Assembly (NCBI RefSeq): GCF_900130125.1
Contig: NZ_FQXY01000009.1
Coordinates: forward strand, 535,760 to 599,759
Direction: 5' to 3'
From: Bacteroides congonensis
GTDB taxonomy: Bacteria; Bacteroidota; Bacteroidia; Bacteroidales; Bacteroidaceae
Length of the DNA stretch: 64,000 bases
Shown: in pieces, positions 1 to 9,079 of the stretch
Position numbering within the stretch: the stretch's first letter is position 1
Layout of the letters: the number at the start of each line of letters is the position of its first letter
The notes under the pieces: model-generated
Database searches by the model: none
What the model was told of the DNA's origin: nothing
The model's input: only the letters and a program-made list of their open reading frames with translations
Translations under genes and position numbers: made by a program

Positions 1-824
1 AACTGGTCTAACGCATGTCCCCGTCTTGCCTGAAATAAATCGAAGTCATTGGGAGCAATCATCAGGTTGGCAAGCCCTTGCAGGCCATTTCCTTCAAAAT
101 AGGGATGATTGCTCTGAACTGCCGTCCGCCAAGTATAATAAAGGTGGTCGAACTCGCGGAGCTTCCTATCTTCCGGTTTACCGGCTTCCACCAAAGAAGC
201 AGAACCTTTGAGATAATGATAATAAAGCAATTGGTTCGTATCCGCCAATGCTTCATCTTCCGGTATCTGATTGAGCGAGGCGACCGCTTCCTGACGTTGC
301 TGAAGATAATAGTAATAAATAGAAGAAACGATGAAAAACTCCGTGAAAGCATAATCCAGCCGGAGTTTCTCGTGGCGGTCGGCAAACAAGTCGCTTTCTT
401 CACGGATACGCTTCATGCGTTTCAGTGCACTGTTCCGGTAATCATAAAACTCCTTGTTCATGGCCGTCCGCTGACAGATTTTCATCAGTCCGATGTCGGC
501 AATCAGTAGTTCGAGTTCGTTCTTGGTCAGTTTGTACACCTCTTTGTGCAAGGCTTCGGCACGGTCGAAATCCATGTTCATGTAAGCCCAGAATCCCAGG
601 TTGTTGGATGCCTCGGCTTTCCCCGATTTATATAAGTTTACCTTACGATAAGCCTGCTCGGCATATCTATAAGAAGAATCGAGATTCCGGTAACGAAAAG
701 CATACGCTTTCCCGTTCAGTGAATCAATCAGACGCACTTCTTTGGTCGGCACCATATCAGTGCACGAGAAAAAAGAGGCGAATAACACTACACCTATTAT
801 ATATAGAGGAAAGCGTGAACTCAT
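1..824 (-). CDS. DUF5112/DUF5113-like sensor kinase lipoprotein, 5' part
   Basis: This leftward gene starts at an ATG at 822-824 and runs off the left edge, so only about 274 N-terminal residues are visible. It opens with a hydrophobic signal and a lipobox-like FFSC at about residues 17-20, which suggests an exported lipoprotein. The rest is helical with tandem YxxAExAY/ALHKEV-type units resembling TPR repeats, typical of the sensor region of Bacteroides hybrid or classical histidine kinases of the DUF5112/DUF5113 type. The kinase core would lie outside the window, so the kinase assignment is from memory of the family and not from visible motifs. It could instead be a stand-alone TPR lipoprotein. 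It is divergent from prs, with about 180 bp between them. Confidence 0.6.
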   Translation of the reverse strand, partial: MSSRFPLYIIGVVLFASFFSCTDMVPTKEVRLIDSLNGKAYAFRYRNLDSSYRYAEQAYRKVNLYKSGKAEASNNLGFWAYMNMDFDRAEALHKEVYKLTKNELELLIADIGLMKICQRTAMNKEFYDYRNSALKRMKRIREESDLFADRHEKLRLDYAFTEFFIVSSIYYYYLQQRQEAVASLNQIPEDEALADTNQLLYYHYLKGSASLVEAGKPEDRKLREFDHLYYTWRTAVQSNHPYFEGNGLQGLANLMIAPNDFDLFQARRGHALDQ

Positions 825-958
825 TTTATTATCGGATAATTAACAACGGATAATGGATATTCCCCATTATTTATTGCAAATCTACAAATATTTCCGATAA
901 GTTGGAGAGAAAAATATTTTTTATACAATAAGTCCTTCTAAATAATAAGAGAAATTCC

Positions 959-966
959 TACCTTTG
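959..966 (+). promoter_or_regulatory. -7 box of prs promoter
   Basis: TACCTTTG matches the Bacteroidales -7 consensus TAnnTTTG and ends 38 bp before the prs ATG. I see no convincing -33 TTG at the right spacing. Confidence 0.6.
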
Positions 967-1004
967 CAGGCAAATTAACAAATAGGTAAAACATCTATTA
1001 CAAA

Positions 1005-1943
1005 ATGAGCGAAAAAGCACCCTTTATGGTATTCTCGGGAACGAACTCGAGATATCTTGCAGAAAAAATCTGCGCAAGCCTGAATTGTCCTCTGGGAAAT
1101 ATGAACATTACGCATTTTGCCGATGGTGAATTTGCGGTTTCATATGAGGAGTCAATCCGTGGCGCACATGTATTCCTGGTTCAATCCACTTTCCCAAACT
1201 CAGACAACTTAATGGAACTTCTCCTGATGATCGACGCTGCAAAACGTGCATCTGCAAAGAGCGTTGTAGCTGTAATCCCCTATTTCGGATGGGCCCGTCA
1301 GGACAGAAAAGACAAACCTCGTGTATCAATCGGAGCTAAGCTGGTAGCCGACCTGCTTTCAGTGGCAGGTATCGACCGACTGATTACCATGGACTTGCAT
1401 GCAGACCAGATCCAGGGTTTCTTCAACATTCCCGTAGATCACCTGTATGCATCAGCCGTATTCCTCCCCTACATCCAGTCATTAAACCTGGAAAATCTGG
1501 TGATTGCTACACCGGACGTAGGCGGTTCAAAACGCGCCAGCACTTTCTCCAAATATCTCGGTGTGCCATTGGTACTCTGTAACAAATCACGTGAAAAGGC
1601 AAATGAAGTTGCTTCCATGCAAATCATCGGTGACGTGAGCAATAAGAACGTCGTACTGGTTGACGACATCGTAGACACAGCAGGTACAATCACTAAAGCT
1701 GCCAATATCATGATGGAAGCCGGTGCAGCATCCGTACGCGCTATTGCCAGCCACTGTGTGATGTCTGATCCGGCGTCCTTCCGTGTACAGGAGTCCGGTC
1801 TTACTGAAATGGTATTTACCGATAGCATCCCTTACACCAAGAAATGCGCAAAAGTAAAACAGTTGAGTATCGCCGATATGTTTGCTGAAACTATCAAACG
1901 CGTTATGAATAACGAGTCTATCAGTTCACAATACATAATCTAA
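1005..1943 (+). CDS. prs: Ribose-phosphate pyrophosphokinase
   Basis: This cytoplasmic enzyme makes PRPP from ribose 5-phosphate and ATP for purine, pyrimidine, His, Trp and NAD synthesis. At 312 aa it is full length for class I PRPP synthetases. Visible signatures are FADGE near residue 40, the MDLHADQIQGFF stretch near residue 130 and the PRPP loop VVLVDDIVDTAGT near residues 215-230. The ATG at 1005 follows an AT-rich leader behind a good -7 box. The gene is monocistronic and ends in a strong hairpin shared with the convergent MORN gene. Confidence 0.97.
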   Translation: MSEKAPFMVFSGTNSRYLAEKICASLNCPLGNMNITHFADGEFAVSYEESIRGAHVFLVQSTFPNSDNLMELLLMIDAAKRASAKSVVAVIPYFGWARQDRKDKPRVSIGAKLVADLLSVAGIDRLITMDLHADQIQGFFNIPVDHLYASAVFLPYIQSLNLENLVIATPDVGGSKRASTFSKYLGVPLVLCNKSREKANEVASMQIIGDVSNKNVVLVDDIVDTAGTITKAANIMMEAGAASVRAIASHCVMSDPASFRVQESGLTEMVFTDSIPYTKKCAKVKQLSIADMFAETIKRVMNNESISSQYII

Positions 1944-1959
1944 GCGAATCAATATCGCT

Positions 1960-2016
1960 AAAAAGAAAACGGTGAACAAATATTGCACTACGCAATTTGT
2001 TCACCGTTTTCTTTTT
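1960..2016. terminator. Bidirectional rho-independent terminator
   Basis: A 21-bp perfect stem (left arm 1960-1980, right arm 1996-2016) has an A-run on one flank and a T-run on the other, so it can stop both prs (+) and the convergent MORN gene (-). Confidence 0.85.
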
Positions 2017-2030
2017 GGTATTTCTATTTT

Positions 2031-3200
2031 TTATTGAAGTCTTCCTAATTTATAGGTTCCTTTCTTGATAACCTTTCCGTCCTTATCCGTTTCTACAAAC
2101 GGGCCATCCTTTTTTCCCTGTTTGAAGAATCCATCGAAGCGGTTGCCATCCTTGTCGACTTGTACACCTTGTCCTTCTTCCAGTCCGTCAGCGAAACCAC
2201 CTTTATATTGCATACCTGCGACAGTCTTTAAAGTACCTTGCCCGTTCGGGCGATTATCTTTCCAGTCACCATCGTAAACGTCACCATTGCTCCATTTGTA
2301 GATACCCTTTCCGTCACGTTTATTATTTTTCCAGTCACCTTCGTACACTGCACCGTTCGACCACGTGAAAGTACCTTTGCCGTCTTGCATACCATCCTTG
2401 AAGTTTCCTACATATTTATCACCGTTCGCGTGATAGTAAACACCCGCGCCGGTACGTTCGCCTAAAAGATAGGAGCCTTCATAACGGTCACCCGTGTGGA
2501 AGAAGTACGTACCTTTCCCATGCTGAATATCATCCGCCCAGTCACCATCGTATTTATCACCATTGGTATATTCAAAGACCCCTTTACCATGACGGACATC
2601 GTCTTTCCAGTCACCCTCATACTTACAGCCATCATCCCAATTCATGGTACCTTTGCCGTTCTTCTTGTCGTTCTTCCAGTGACCACTATATTTTGCGCCG
2701 TTCGCCCAGGTATAAGTACCTTTGCCTTCGCGTTTATCATTAACCCAGTTGCCGACATACAAGTCACCGTTGTGATAATACATCGTTCCTTCACCATGCT
2801 GGTAATCCTGAAACCACATACCGTCATAACGGTTATTATTCATAAAATAATAGATACCTTTTCCGTGCTGCTGGTCTTGGAACCATTGCCCTTCATACTT
2901 TTCACCGTCGGGAAACATATAAATACCGTAGCCTTCACGTTTTCCCTTCACGTATTCCCCTTCGTAGACATCACCGTTCTTAAAGACTGTTTTTCCTTTC
3001 CCATTCGGTTTACGTCCTTTCATTTCACCAGTATAAACGCTACCATCCTTGAAAGTATAGTTGCCAATCTTTATTTCAGTAGAGAATGTATCTTTGATTT
3101 TCCCGAAAAATCCGCCTTTTTTTCCTTCATTTTCTTGTGCCATCGCTCCCGCTTGTGCAAGGAGAGCCAATAAAAGTGTAGTATATAGATATTTCCTCAT
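2031..3200 (-). CDS. Exported MORN-repeat protein
   Basis: This 389-aa protein has an N-terminal signal peptide (about residues 1-21, ending AMAQ) followed by about 14 tandem MORN units of the form Y-x-G-x-W...G-x-G-x at roughly 23-residue spacing, covering almost the whole mature chain. MORN arrays form elongated beta meanders that mediate protein or lipid contacts, but no enzymatic domain is attached, so the role is unknown. Export to the periplasm or envelope is inferred from the signal peptide. It has its own -7 box about 40 bp upstream and shares a terminator with prs. Similar repeat-only proteins are common in Bacteroidetes. Confidence 0.9.
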   Translation of the reverse strand: MRKYLYTTLLLALLAQAGAMAQENEGKKGGFFGKIKDTFSTEIKIGNYTFKDGSVYTGEMKGRKPNGKGKTVFKNGDVYEGEYVKGKREGYGIYMFPDGEKYEGQWFQDQQHGKGIYYFMNNNRYDGMWFQDYQHGEGTMYYHNGDLYVGNWVNDKREGKGTYTWANGAKYSGHWKNDKKNGKGTMNWDDGCKYEGDWKDDVRHGKGVFEYTNGDKYDGDWADDIQHGKGTYFFHTGDRYEGSYLLGERTGAGVYYHANGDKYVGNFKDGMQDGKGTFTWSNGAVYEGDWKNNKRDGKGIYKWSNGDVYDGDWKDNRPNGQGTLKTVAGMQYKGGFADGLEEGQGVQVDKDGNRFDGFFKQGKKDGPFVETDKDGKVIKKGTYKLGRLQ

Positions 3201-3240
3201 TTATTTTAGTAGTTACTCTTTTTTAGATTTACAATTTGGA

Positions 3241-3248
3241 CAAAGATA
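3241..3248 (-). promoter_or_regulatory. -7 box of MORN gene promoter
   Basis: On the minus strand this reads TATCTTTG, a perfect TAnnTTTG box, giving a predicted leader of about 35 nt. No clear -33 element was found. Confidence 0.55.
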
Positions 3249-3286
3249 CAATTTCTCTCCCATACATTCCCCTACCGGAAAGCAAA

Positions 3287-4570
3287 TTATGACAACTTTT
3301 TACCTGCAATGACCTCTTTTAATGTCTCTTTGCATAAATAGCGCTGTGCCAAATCCTGTATCTCCGCAGGTGTAATCTCATTCACAGTGTGCAGGGAATG
3401 AGAAAAATAGTCGTCAGTCAGACCGGAAGTAGCTATAAATATCCATGCGTCCGAGAGCGAGAAAGGCGACTCATAGCTCCGGCACATTTCCCCCAGCATA
3501 TAGTTGCGCACCATTGTCAGTTCTTCCATAGATACAGATTCCTGATGCAGACGGTCTATTTCGTGATACACTTCCTGTATCAGCGGTTCCACATATTCAT
3601 TGTCCGTCTCCGTGGAAACAAGCAGCATCCCGCTATCAGGATAAAACATGATCCCTGCCGAAATTCCATAGGTATATCCTTTTTCTTCGCGGATATTAGA
3701 CATCAGGCGGCTACCGAAATAACCACCGAACAAAGTCATCAGTACCCGCAACTTCGGATAATCCGGATGTTCACGGGTAATAGTGGTACATCCCATTTTC
3801 ACTGCACTTTGCATCGCATCCTCACGCTCTGTAAAAATTCTCTTTTCAGGAACAGCGGCAAAAGGAAAGCTTAATTTCGGCATCTGTAATTGATGTTGTC
3901 CGAACGGAACACCAAAAGTATCCGTCACCCGGCGAATAGTATCTTCTGTCACCTTCCCGGAAAGGAAAATTGAACAGTTGCCCGAATGATAATGCTGTTC
4001 GTAGAAATTACGAAGTACATCCGGAGTGATAGTATGGTAATCTTCTTCCATTACTATCTTTCCGCATGGATGCTGTTCTCCGTAGAGGGATTTCAGCAGA
4101 CTGCGATGTGCCAGGAAGTCAACTTTGGAAGTATTGACCAAATATTGCTGGATATTCGTATCCAGGATAGTCCGCAGTTCTTTTTCCGGGAAAAGCGGTT
4201 CCTTAATCATGGACTCTACTATCTCGAGTGTTTTCGCCAAATACTTATTCAGAGAATAGACTGTGACATAAGCATATTCCGAGGCACTCGACAATTCGAG
4301 CCACGAACCATAATAATCCAGTTTTTCGGCAATTGTTGCCGCCGTATATTTCGTAGTGCCCTCACGCAGCATCCGGTTGGTGAACAACGCTTGCAATTTC
4401 TGCGACTGCTGCCAGCGACCTCCGGCAAAAAGTATATCCATACGTACCACATCCTGCTCACCGGCATTAATAACGGTCAACGGAATACCATTCGGCAAAG
4501 TAGACCGGACGGGAGCAAATATCCGGAAGTTTTTCAGGGTTTGTATTTCAGGTTGTATCGTGCGATCCAT
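3287..4570 (-). CDS. M16-family peptidase-like protein lacking HxxEH
   Basis: This 427-aa protein has the two-lobe layout of M16B (pitrilysin/processing peptidase) subunits. The first lobe covers about residues 20-180 and the second about 185-390. Where active members carry HxxEH (as in HFLEHMLFKGT), this one reads LFTNRMLREGT, so the zinc ligands are gone. The second lobe keeps the substrate-binding R/Y signature in REEKGYTYGISA. That pattern fits the non-catalytic partner of a heterodimeric M16B protease or a structural homologue. No HxxEH partner is visible in this window. There is no signal peptide. It is the last gene of the leftward PBP1A-folK-kdsB operon, 5 bp from kdsB. Confidence 0.85.
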   Translation of the reverse strand: MDRTIQPEIQTLKNFRIFAPVRSTLPNGIPLTVINAGEQDVVRMDILFAGGRWQQSQKLQALFTNRMLREGTTKYTAATIAEKLDYYGSWLELSSASEYAYVTVYSLNKYLAKTLEIVESMIKEPLFPEKELRTILDTNIQQYLVNTSKVDFLAHRSLLKSLYGEQHPCGKIVMEEDYHTITPDVLRNFYEQHYHSGNCSIFLSGKVTEDTIRRVTDTFGVPFGQHQLQMPKLSFPFAAVPEKRIFTEREDAMQSAVKMGCTTITREHPDYPKLRVLMTLFGGYFGSRLMSNIREEKGYTYGISAGIMFYPDSGMLLVSTETDNEYVEPLIQEVYHEIDRLHQESVSMEELTMVRNYMLGEMCRSYESPFSLSDAWIFIATSGLTDDYFSHSLHTVNEITPAEIQDLAQRYLCKETLKEVIAGKKLS

Positions 4571-4575
4571 AAGAT

Positions 4576-5328
4576 TTATCCTCTGTTTTTCAAAAATTCC
4601 TCTGCACGTTCCAAGTCCTGGGGAGTGTCAATACCAATCGTTTCCACATCACTGATACCTACCTTTATCTTATACCCGTTTTCCAGCCAGCGAAGCTGTT
4701 CCAACGACTCGGCTATTTCAAGAGAAGACTGCGGGAGAGCCGTAATCTCTTTCAGCACTTCCGTACGATAGGCATACAGGCCGATATGTTTATAATAGGT
4801 ATGTCCTTTCAGCCAGTTCTGCTTTTCAGCATTACGTTGATAAGGTATAATAGAACGACTGAAGTAAAGTGCATTCCAGTTTGTATTGATCACCACTTTT
4901 GGTGAATTCACGTTTTCGAGTACGACAAACGGTTCATCGGCAGTGAAAGGCTTCACCAATGTGGCAATTTGTGTAGTCGGGTCTTCAAAACAAGCCTTTA
5001 CAGCATTCAGCTGCGAAGGCTGGATAAAAGGTTCATCCCCTTGTATATTGACAACGACATCGAAATCACCACCTATCTTGGTGCAGGCTTCGTAACAACG
5101 GTCCGTACCGCTTTTATGATGAACAGAAGTCATTACCACCTTACCACCGAAGGCTTTTACAGCCGCTTCGATCCGTTCGTCGTCAGTAGCTACATAAGCA
5201 TCGTCCAATACACCCGCTACTTGTTCATATACACGTTGTATCACTGTTTTTCCGCCCAGGATAGCCAACGGTTTCGCGGGGAAACGCGTGGATGCGTAAC
5301 GGGCAGGTATTATTCCCAGAAATTTCAT
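4576..5328 (-). CDS. kdsB: 3-deoxy-manno-octulosonate cytidylyltransferase
   Basis: KdsB activates Kdo with CTP to CMP-Kdo for transfer to lipid A in the lipopolysaccharide inner core. The 250-aa length is normal. The N-terminal nucleotide loop IIPARYASTRFPAKPLA is at residues 6-22, and the Mg-binding region VVNIQGDEPFI is near residue 92. It is cytoplasmic. It lies between folK (8 bp upstream) and the M16-like gene in one leftward operon that mixes envelope and folate genes. Confidence 0.96.
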   Translation of the reverse strand: MKFLGIIPARYASTRFPAKPLAILGGKTVIQRVYEQVAGVLDDAYVATDDERIEAAVKAFGGKVVMTSVHHKSGTDRCYEACTKIGGDFDVVVNIQGDEPFIQPSQLNAVKACFEDPTTQIATLVKPFTADEPFVVLENVNSPKVVINTNWNALYFSRSIIPYQRNAEKQNWLKGHTYYKHIGLYAYRTEVLKEITALPQSSLEIAESLEQLRWLENGYKIKVGISDVETIGIDTPQDLERAEEFLKNRG

Positions 5329-5336
5329 ATCTGAAT

Positions 5337-5705
5337 CTATTTTAATTCTTCTAATCCCTTCACGATATACTCCCTTTTCAAGTCCTCGGGTTTCAATACC
5401 CTGTCGTCAAAAGCGAGTAAATCAATATCCAGGCAAACTTTTTCCTCTTTCTTATCTTCCGGACGACGGCCGGCAGATTTCTCGATGGCTTTCAACTCCT
5501 TCCTTACCCTCTCTTCCCCGGCTTCGGAAAAGAACTGTGCTACCTGATTGGAAAATAACGCCGGACTCCGGAAAAACAAAGGCTGCGTTTCCTGTTCGGA
5601 CGTGAAACGGATGGAAGGAAACAAATCCGCCAGCTTTTGCCGTGCAAAAAACAGATTTTCCTTCCGGTTGTAGTTACTTCCAATGCAGATGATACACTTA
5701 TGCAT
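5337..5705 (-). CDS. folK: HPPK-type folate pyrophosphokinase, short form
   Basis: This 122-aa protein resembles 6-hydroxymethyl-7,8-dihydropterin pyrophosphokinase, which makes the pterin pyrophosphate used by dihydropteroate synthase. It shows the N-terminal CIGSNYN loop, an AGRRPEDK segment near residue 79 and the Mg-binding DIDLL at about residues 94-98. It is shorter than the usual 155-165 aa: the C-terminal HPR/H-rich region after DIDLL is reduced, so activity is less certain. It sits 15 bp downstream of the PBP1A gene and 8 bp before kdsB. Confidence 0.8.
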   Translation of the reverse strand: MHKCIICIGSNYNRKENLFFARQKLADLFPSIRFTSEQETQPLFFRSPALFSNQVAQFFSEAGEERVRKELKAIEKSAGRRPEDKKEEKVCLDIDLLAFDDRVLKPEDLKREYIVKGLEELK

Positions 5706-5720
5706 GGCGGGAGAAGAAGC

Positions 5721-8045
5721 TTAGTTAAACAAGTCGTCCAACCCCATTTCTTCCACTTCGCCATTCGGAGTTTCCGAACCGGCACAAGGGTCAAATCCCT
5801 GAGGAAGTTTGAACGTTTCTTGCTGGTCATATCCCAAAGTCGGGTCATCATATACCTTCTTCATATAGAGTGCCCAGATAGGCAGTGCAGCAGCAGCTCC
5901 CTGTCCATAAGTCATTCTGCCGAAGTGAATATCACGTTCGTCGCCTCCTACCCAGCAACCGGATACCAGTGAGGGAGTGAATCCCATAAACCAGGCATCG
6001 GAGTTGTCATTGGTAGTTCCCGTCTTTCCACCCATATCGGCAGTGATACCATAACGGCGGACACGTCCACCCGTTCCTTCATTAATAACGGCACGGAGCA
6101 TGACAAGCATCTTGTAAGCACTCGAAACGCTGATAACCTCTTCCATCTGCGGTGCAAATGTAGAAATCACATTGCCGTCACTATCTTCAATACGGGTAAC
6201 AAACAACGGGGCTACACGAATACCCTTATTAGCGAAAGCTGTATAGGCGCTCACCATTTCACCGACAGAGATTTCGCAAGGGCCGAGACAAAGTGAAACA
6301 ACCGGGTCTATAGCCTTATTGCGTACACCGAAACTATGAATAAGTCTCACCAGATTATACGGATTCAGTTTACCCATCAGGTAAGCGGAAATCCAGTTGT
6401 CCGAGTTGGCCAGTCCCCATTTTAAAGTCACCATTTCACCATAACGCTTGTTGTTGGCATTACGTGGTGACCACGGAGTTCCGTTCTCATCGATCAATGT
6501 CTGTTCTACATGACGCACCTGGTCGCAAGGAGAGAAATTATTCTCCATAGCCAGCGTATACAGATAGGGTTTGATAGTAGATCCTACCTGACGACGTCCT
6601 ACCATAGCCATGTCATACTGGAAATACACATAATTCGGCCCGCCTACATAAGCCTTCACGTGTCCGTTCATCGGATCCATCGACATGAATCCCGTACGCA
6701 GGAAAGACTTGTAATAACGGATGGAGTCCATCGGGCTCATAATCGTATCCTTATCCCCTTTCCAAGAAAAGACAGTCATCTCTTCCGGCTTGTCGAATGC
6801 TTTCCGAATCTCCCGCTCCGAAGCTCCCGCTTCTTTCATCAGACGATAACGGTCAGTCTGCTTCATTGCCTTAGTCAGCAATTCTTCCACCCGTTTTTCT
6901 GGCAAAGACCTTGCATAAGGAGCATTCTTACTACCCTCTTTTTCCTTGAAGAATACCGGTTGCAGATAATCGCCCAAATGCTCTTTCACAGCATCCTCGG
7001 CATATTGCTGCATACGTGAGTTGATGGTAGTATAAATCTTCAATCCATCCGTATAGATATTATAATTCGTTCCGTCTTTTTTCTTGTTTTTCGCACACCA
7101 GCCATATAGCGGATTCGTCTCCCAGGAAAGAGAATCCTCGTAGAACTTCTGCATTTGCCAACCGCGATAATCACTCTTCACCGGCTTCGGCGCGGTCATT
7201 ACACCACGGAGATACTCGCGGAAATAAGTCGCCAGACCTTCTTTATGATCTACGCGATTATAAGTCAGCTTCAACGGAAGAGCCTGTAAAGAATCACATT
7301 CCGCTTCTGTGATATATCCCGCCTTACGCATCTGTTCAAGCACCACATTACGACGTCCGCGGGAACGTTCATTGAAACGTACCGGATTATAAAGCGACGG
7401 ATTCTTACACATACCTACCAAAGTAGCCGCTTCTTCCAGTTTCAATTCCTTCGGTTCGCAGCCAAAATAGGTATGAGCCGCCGTCTTGATACCGACAGCA
7501 TTATTCAGGAAATCGAACTTATTGAGATACATGCTCAGAATTTCTTCTTTAGTATAGTAGCGTTCAAGTTTCACGGCAATCACCCATTCGATAGGCTTCT
7601 GAAAAAGACGCTGAAGGGTATTTCTCGCTACATTTTCCGTAAACAACTGCTTGGCAAGCTGTTGTGACAAGGTACTACCCCCACCTGCATTTTTCTGGAA
7701 CATCAAACCGCGTTTCACAAACGCACGGAACAATGCCTTGGCGTCAATACCTGAATGTTCGACAAAACGAACATCTTCCGTAGCAATCAATGCATTAATA
7801 ATATTGGGTGACAAATCCTTATAGGCCGTATATACGCGATTTTCCTTGCTGTAAGACCAAGTACCAAGTACCTTATCATCTTCCGAGAAAATCTCCGTCG
7901 CAAATTTATAGCTTGGATTCTCCAATTCCTCAACAGGCGGCATATAACCTATCCAACCTTTTGAAATGGAAACAAATATAGTGACTACAGCCACTACTCC
8001 AATCGCCAATAAAATCCAAAGAGCTTTTATTATTTTTCGAATCAT
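5721..8045 (-). CDS. Class A penicillin-binding protein (PBP1A type)
   Basis: This bifunctional peptidoglycan synthase of 774 aa has one N-terminal membrane anchor (about residues 6-28). The GT51 glycosyltransferase domain follows, with EDVRFVEHSG near residue 93 and GGSTLSQQLAKQLF near residue 120. The transpeptidase domain has the active-site serine in GSTIKP, then SDN and KTGTT. It polymerises and crosslinks lipid II at the periplasmic face. It is the first gene of the operon continuing into folK, kdsB and the M16-like gene, behind a canonical promoter. Confidence 0.95.
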   Translation of the reverse strand: MIRKIIKALWILLAIGVVAVVTIFVSISKGWIGYMPPVEELENPSYKFATEIFSEDDKVLGTWSYSKENRVYTAYKDLSPNIINALIATEDVRFVEHSGIDAKALFRAFVKRGLMFQKNAGGGSTLSQQLAKQLFTENVARNTLQRLFQKPIEWVIAVKLERYYTKEEILSMYLNKFDFLNNAVGIKTAAHTYFGCEPKELKLEEAATLVGMCKNPSLYNPVRFNERSRGRRNVVLEQMRKAGYITEAECDSLQALPLKLTYNRVDHKEGLATYFREYLRGVMTAPKPVKSDYRGWQMQKFYEDSLSWETNPLYGWCAKNKKKDGTNYNIYTDGLKIYTTINSRMQQYAEDAVKEHLGDYLQPVFFKEKEGSKNAPYARSLPEKRVEELLTKAMKQTDRYRLMKEAGASEREIRKAFDKPEEMTVFSWKGDKDTIMSPMDSIRYYKSFLRTGFMSMDPMNGHVKAYVGGPNYVYFQYDMAMVGRRQVGSTIKPYLYTLAMENNFSPCDQVRHVEQTLIDENGTPWSPRNANNKRYGEMVTLKWGLANSDNWISAYLMGKLNPYNLVRLIHSFGVRNKAIDPVVSLCLGPCEISVGEMVSAYTAFANKGIRVAPLFVTRIEDSDGNVISTFAPQMEEVISVSSAYKMLVMLRAVINEGTGGRVRRYGITADMGGKTGTTNDNSDAWFMGFTPSLVSGCWVGGDERDIHFGRMTYGQGAAAALPIWALYMKKVYDDPTLGYDQQETFKLPQGFDPCAGSETPNGEVEEMGLDDLFN

Positions 8046-8083
8046 GTTTTTTCTAGCTTAAAAAGACGCAAATAATTAAGGTA

Positions 8084-8114
8084 CAAAGGTAGATAAAATC
8101 CGGTATTCAGCCAA
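8084..8114 (-). promoter_or_regulatory. Promoter of PBP1A-folK-kdsB-M16 operon
   Basis: On the minus strand a TTG (8112-8114) is followed after 20 nt by TACCTTTG (8084-8091), the canonical Bacteroidales -33/-7 arrangement. The predicted leader to the ATG at 8045 is about 33 nt. Confidence 0.75.
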
Positions 8115-8171
8115 CGAGTTTGATTATTATTTCAGTTTTGTTAAATACCACATCCCTCTAAAACACAAAAC

Positions 8172-8191
8172 AGGCGGGAAAAATCCCGCCT
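8172..8191 (-). terminator. Terminator after HU/smalltalk unit
   Basis: A perfect 8-bp GC-rich stem AGGCGGGA/TCCCGCCT with an AAAA loop is followed on the minus strand by a T-rich tract. It separates the HU/smalltalk unit from the PBP1A operon promoter. Confidence 0.7.
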
Positions 8192-8234
8192 ATCCATTCA
8201 TACCTAAAAATATATCTTATTTATAAGACATCAA

Positions 8235-8327
8235 TTACATCGTTGCCGCCTGAACACCAATCACACCGGCAATTGCACCGGCAACAGCAATAATCACTTT
8301 CAAAATCATACTCCAAGTTCTTTTCAT
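8235..8327 (-). CDS. Smalltalk protein
   Basis: This 30-aa ORF reads MKRTWSMILKVIIAVAGAIA and continues to end in GVQAATM. It is almost entirely one hydrophobic helix with a positively charged N-terminus, matching the short Bacteroides 'smalltalk' family usually encoded beside HU-like genes. An in-frame ATG two codons upstream (8331-8333) is an alternative start. It follows the HU-like gene in the same direction by about 70 bp and is closed by the 8172-8191 hairpin. The function is unknown. A single membrane-spanning peptide is inferred. Confidence 0.8.
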   Translation of the reverse strand: MKRTWSMILKVIIAVAGAIAGVIGVQAATM

Positions 8328-8395
8328 AGACATTCTACTTTTTAAATTAAACATTAAACAAACTATCTGACAGCCAAATATGAACTGTCAATTAA

Positions 8396-8917
8396 TCAAG
8401 CGGCCGGGTCAGGCGTTTCTCCGTCATCTCCCCCTTCATTGCCGCCTCCTTCATCACCACCGTCATCCGGTTCTCCCGGCACTACGGTAACACTAATTTT
8501 CTTCAGATATTCATCCAGACTAATCAAGTCCAGCTTCTCATCTGCCCGTGTTGCAGTTTTGGTAACACGCAATTCCTTATTCGCCTGGAAAAAGATACGA
8601 ACACTCTCTACACTTTTAGCAGTAATATCCTTCGCCAGCTCCGCACCTTTCGAGCGGGCAGCCAACATAAACACTCCCAAGCCTTCGATATTCACCGACT
8701 TACCTTCCAACAATTGCTCCTTCATCTTATCCACGAAGTTCTGAATCACACTCTTGATATCACCGACAGAAAGAGAGGAACGATCTTTCATCTTTTCAGC
8801 GAGATATCTCAGATTGACCGACTGACCCAAAGTTATCAGATGCGGATAAAACCTTTTGGGAGAATTAGGGACACGCGGATCTGTCGGCCGCGTAATGACT
8901 TTGTAAATTACACTCAT
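8396..8917 (-). CDS. HU-family DNA-binding protein with acidic tail
   Basis: This 173-aa protein is a member of the Bacteroides HU-like family. Residues about 1-125 carry the HU/IHF core in the Bacteroides arrangement (LAEKM..RSSLSVGDIKSVIQNF, then GKSVNIEGLGVF). The last 25 residues are a low-complexity acidic and glycine-rich tail (DDGGDEGGGNEGGDDGE). The tail is unlike canonical 90-aa HU and may modulate DNA binding. It probably binds DNA as a dimer and has a role in nucleoid structure or in capsule or phage-linked loci. It is cotranscribed with the smalltalk gene. Confidence 0.9.
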   Translation of the reverse strand: MSVIYKVITRPTDPRVPNSPKRFYPHLITLGQSVNLRYLAEKMKDRSSLSVGDIKSVIQNFVDKMKEQLLEGKSVNIEGLGVFMLAARSKGAELAKDITAKSVESVRIFFQANKELRVTKTATRADEKLDLISLDEYLKKISVTVVPGEPDDGGDEGGGNEGGDDGETPDPAA

Positions 8918-8979
8918 AATACGTTTTTTTTAAAGATTCAAATTCAAGTTATTTATTCACGTTTCGTTGATCAACGATG

Positions 8980-8987
8980 CAAAGGTG
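8980..8987 (-). promoter_or_regulatory. Probable -7 box of HU-like gene
   Basis: CACCTTTG on the minus strand is one base off TAnnTTTG and lies about 63 nt upstream of the start. The -33 element is not clear. Confidence 0.35.
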
Positions 8988-9010
8988 CGGCTTTTATCTC
9001 GTATAGAAAA

Positions 9011-9036
9011 GGAAAAAGCCCCTTGCGGAGCTCTTT
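9011..9036 (-). terminator. Terminator after AAA-like ATPase gene
   Basis: On the minus strand AGCTCC-GCAA-GGGGCT forms a 6-bp stem with one G-T wobble and a GCAA tetraloop, followed by a run of five T and more T-rich sequence. Confidence 0.6.
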
Positions 9037-9079
9037 TTATTCGATCAAATATATAACAGACTATTAATCAACCGGATAA

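Noticed and set aside
2496..3173. 225-aa rightward frame inside the MORN gene
   Set aside because: It is the shadow of the repetitive MORN coding sequence on the other strand, with no start context and a biased composition (I/F/T-rich).
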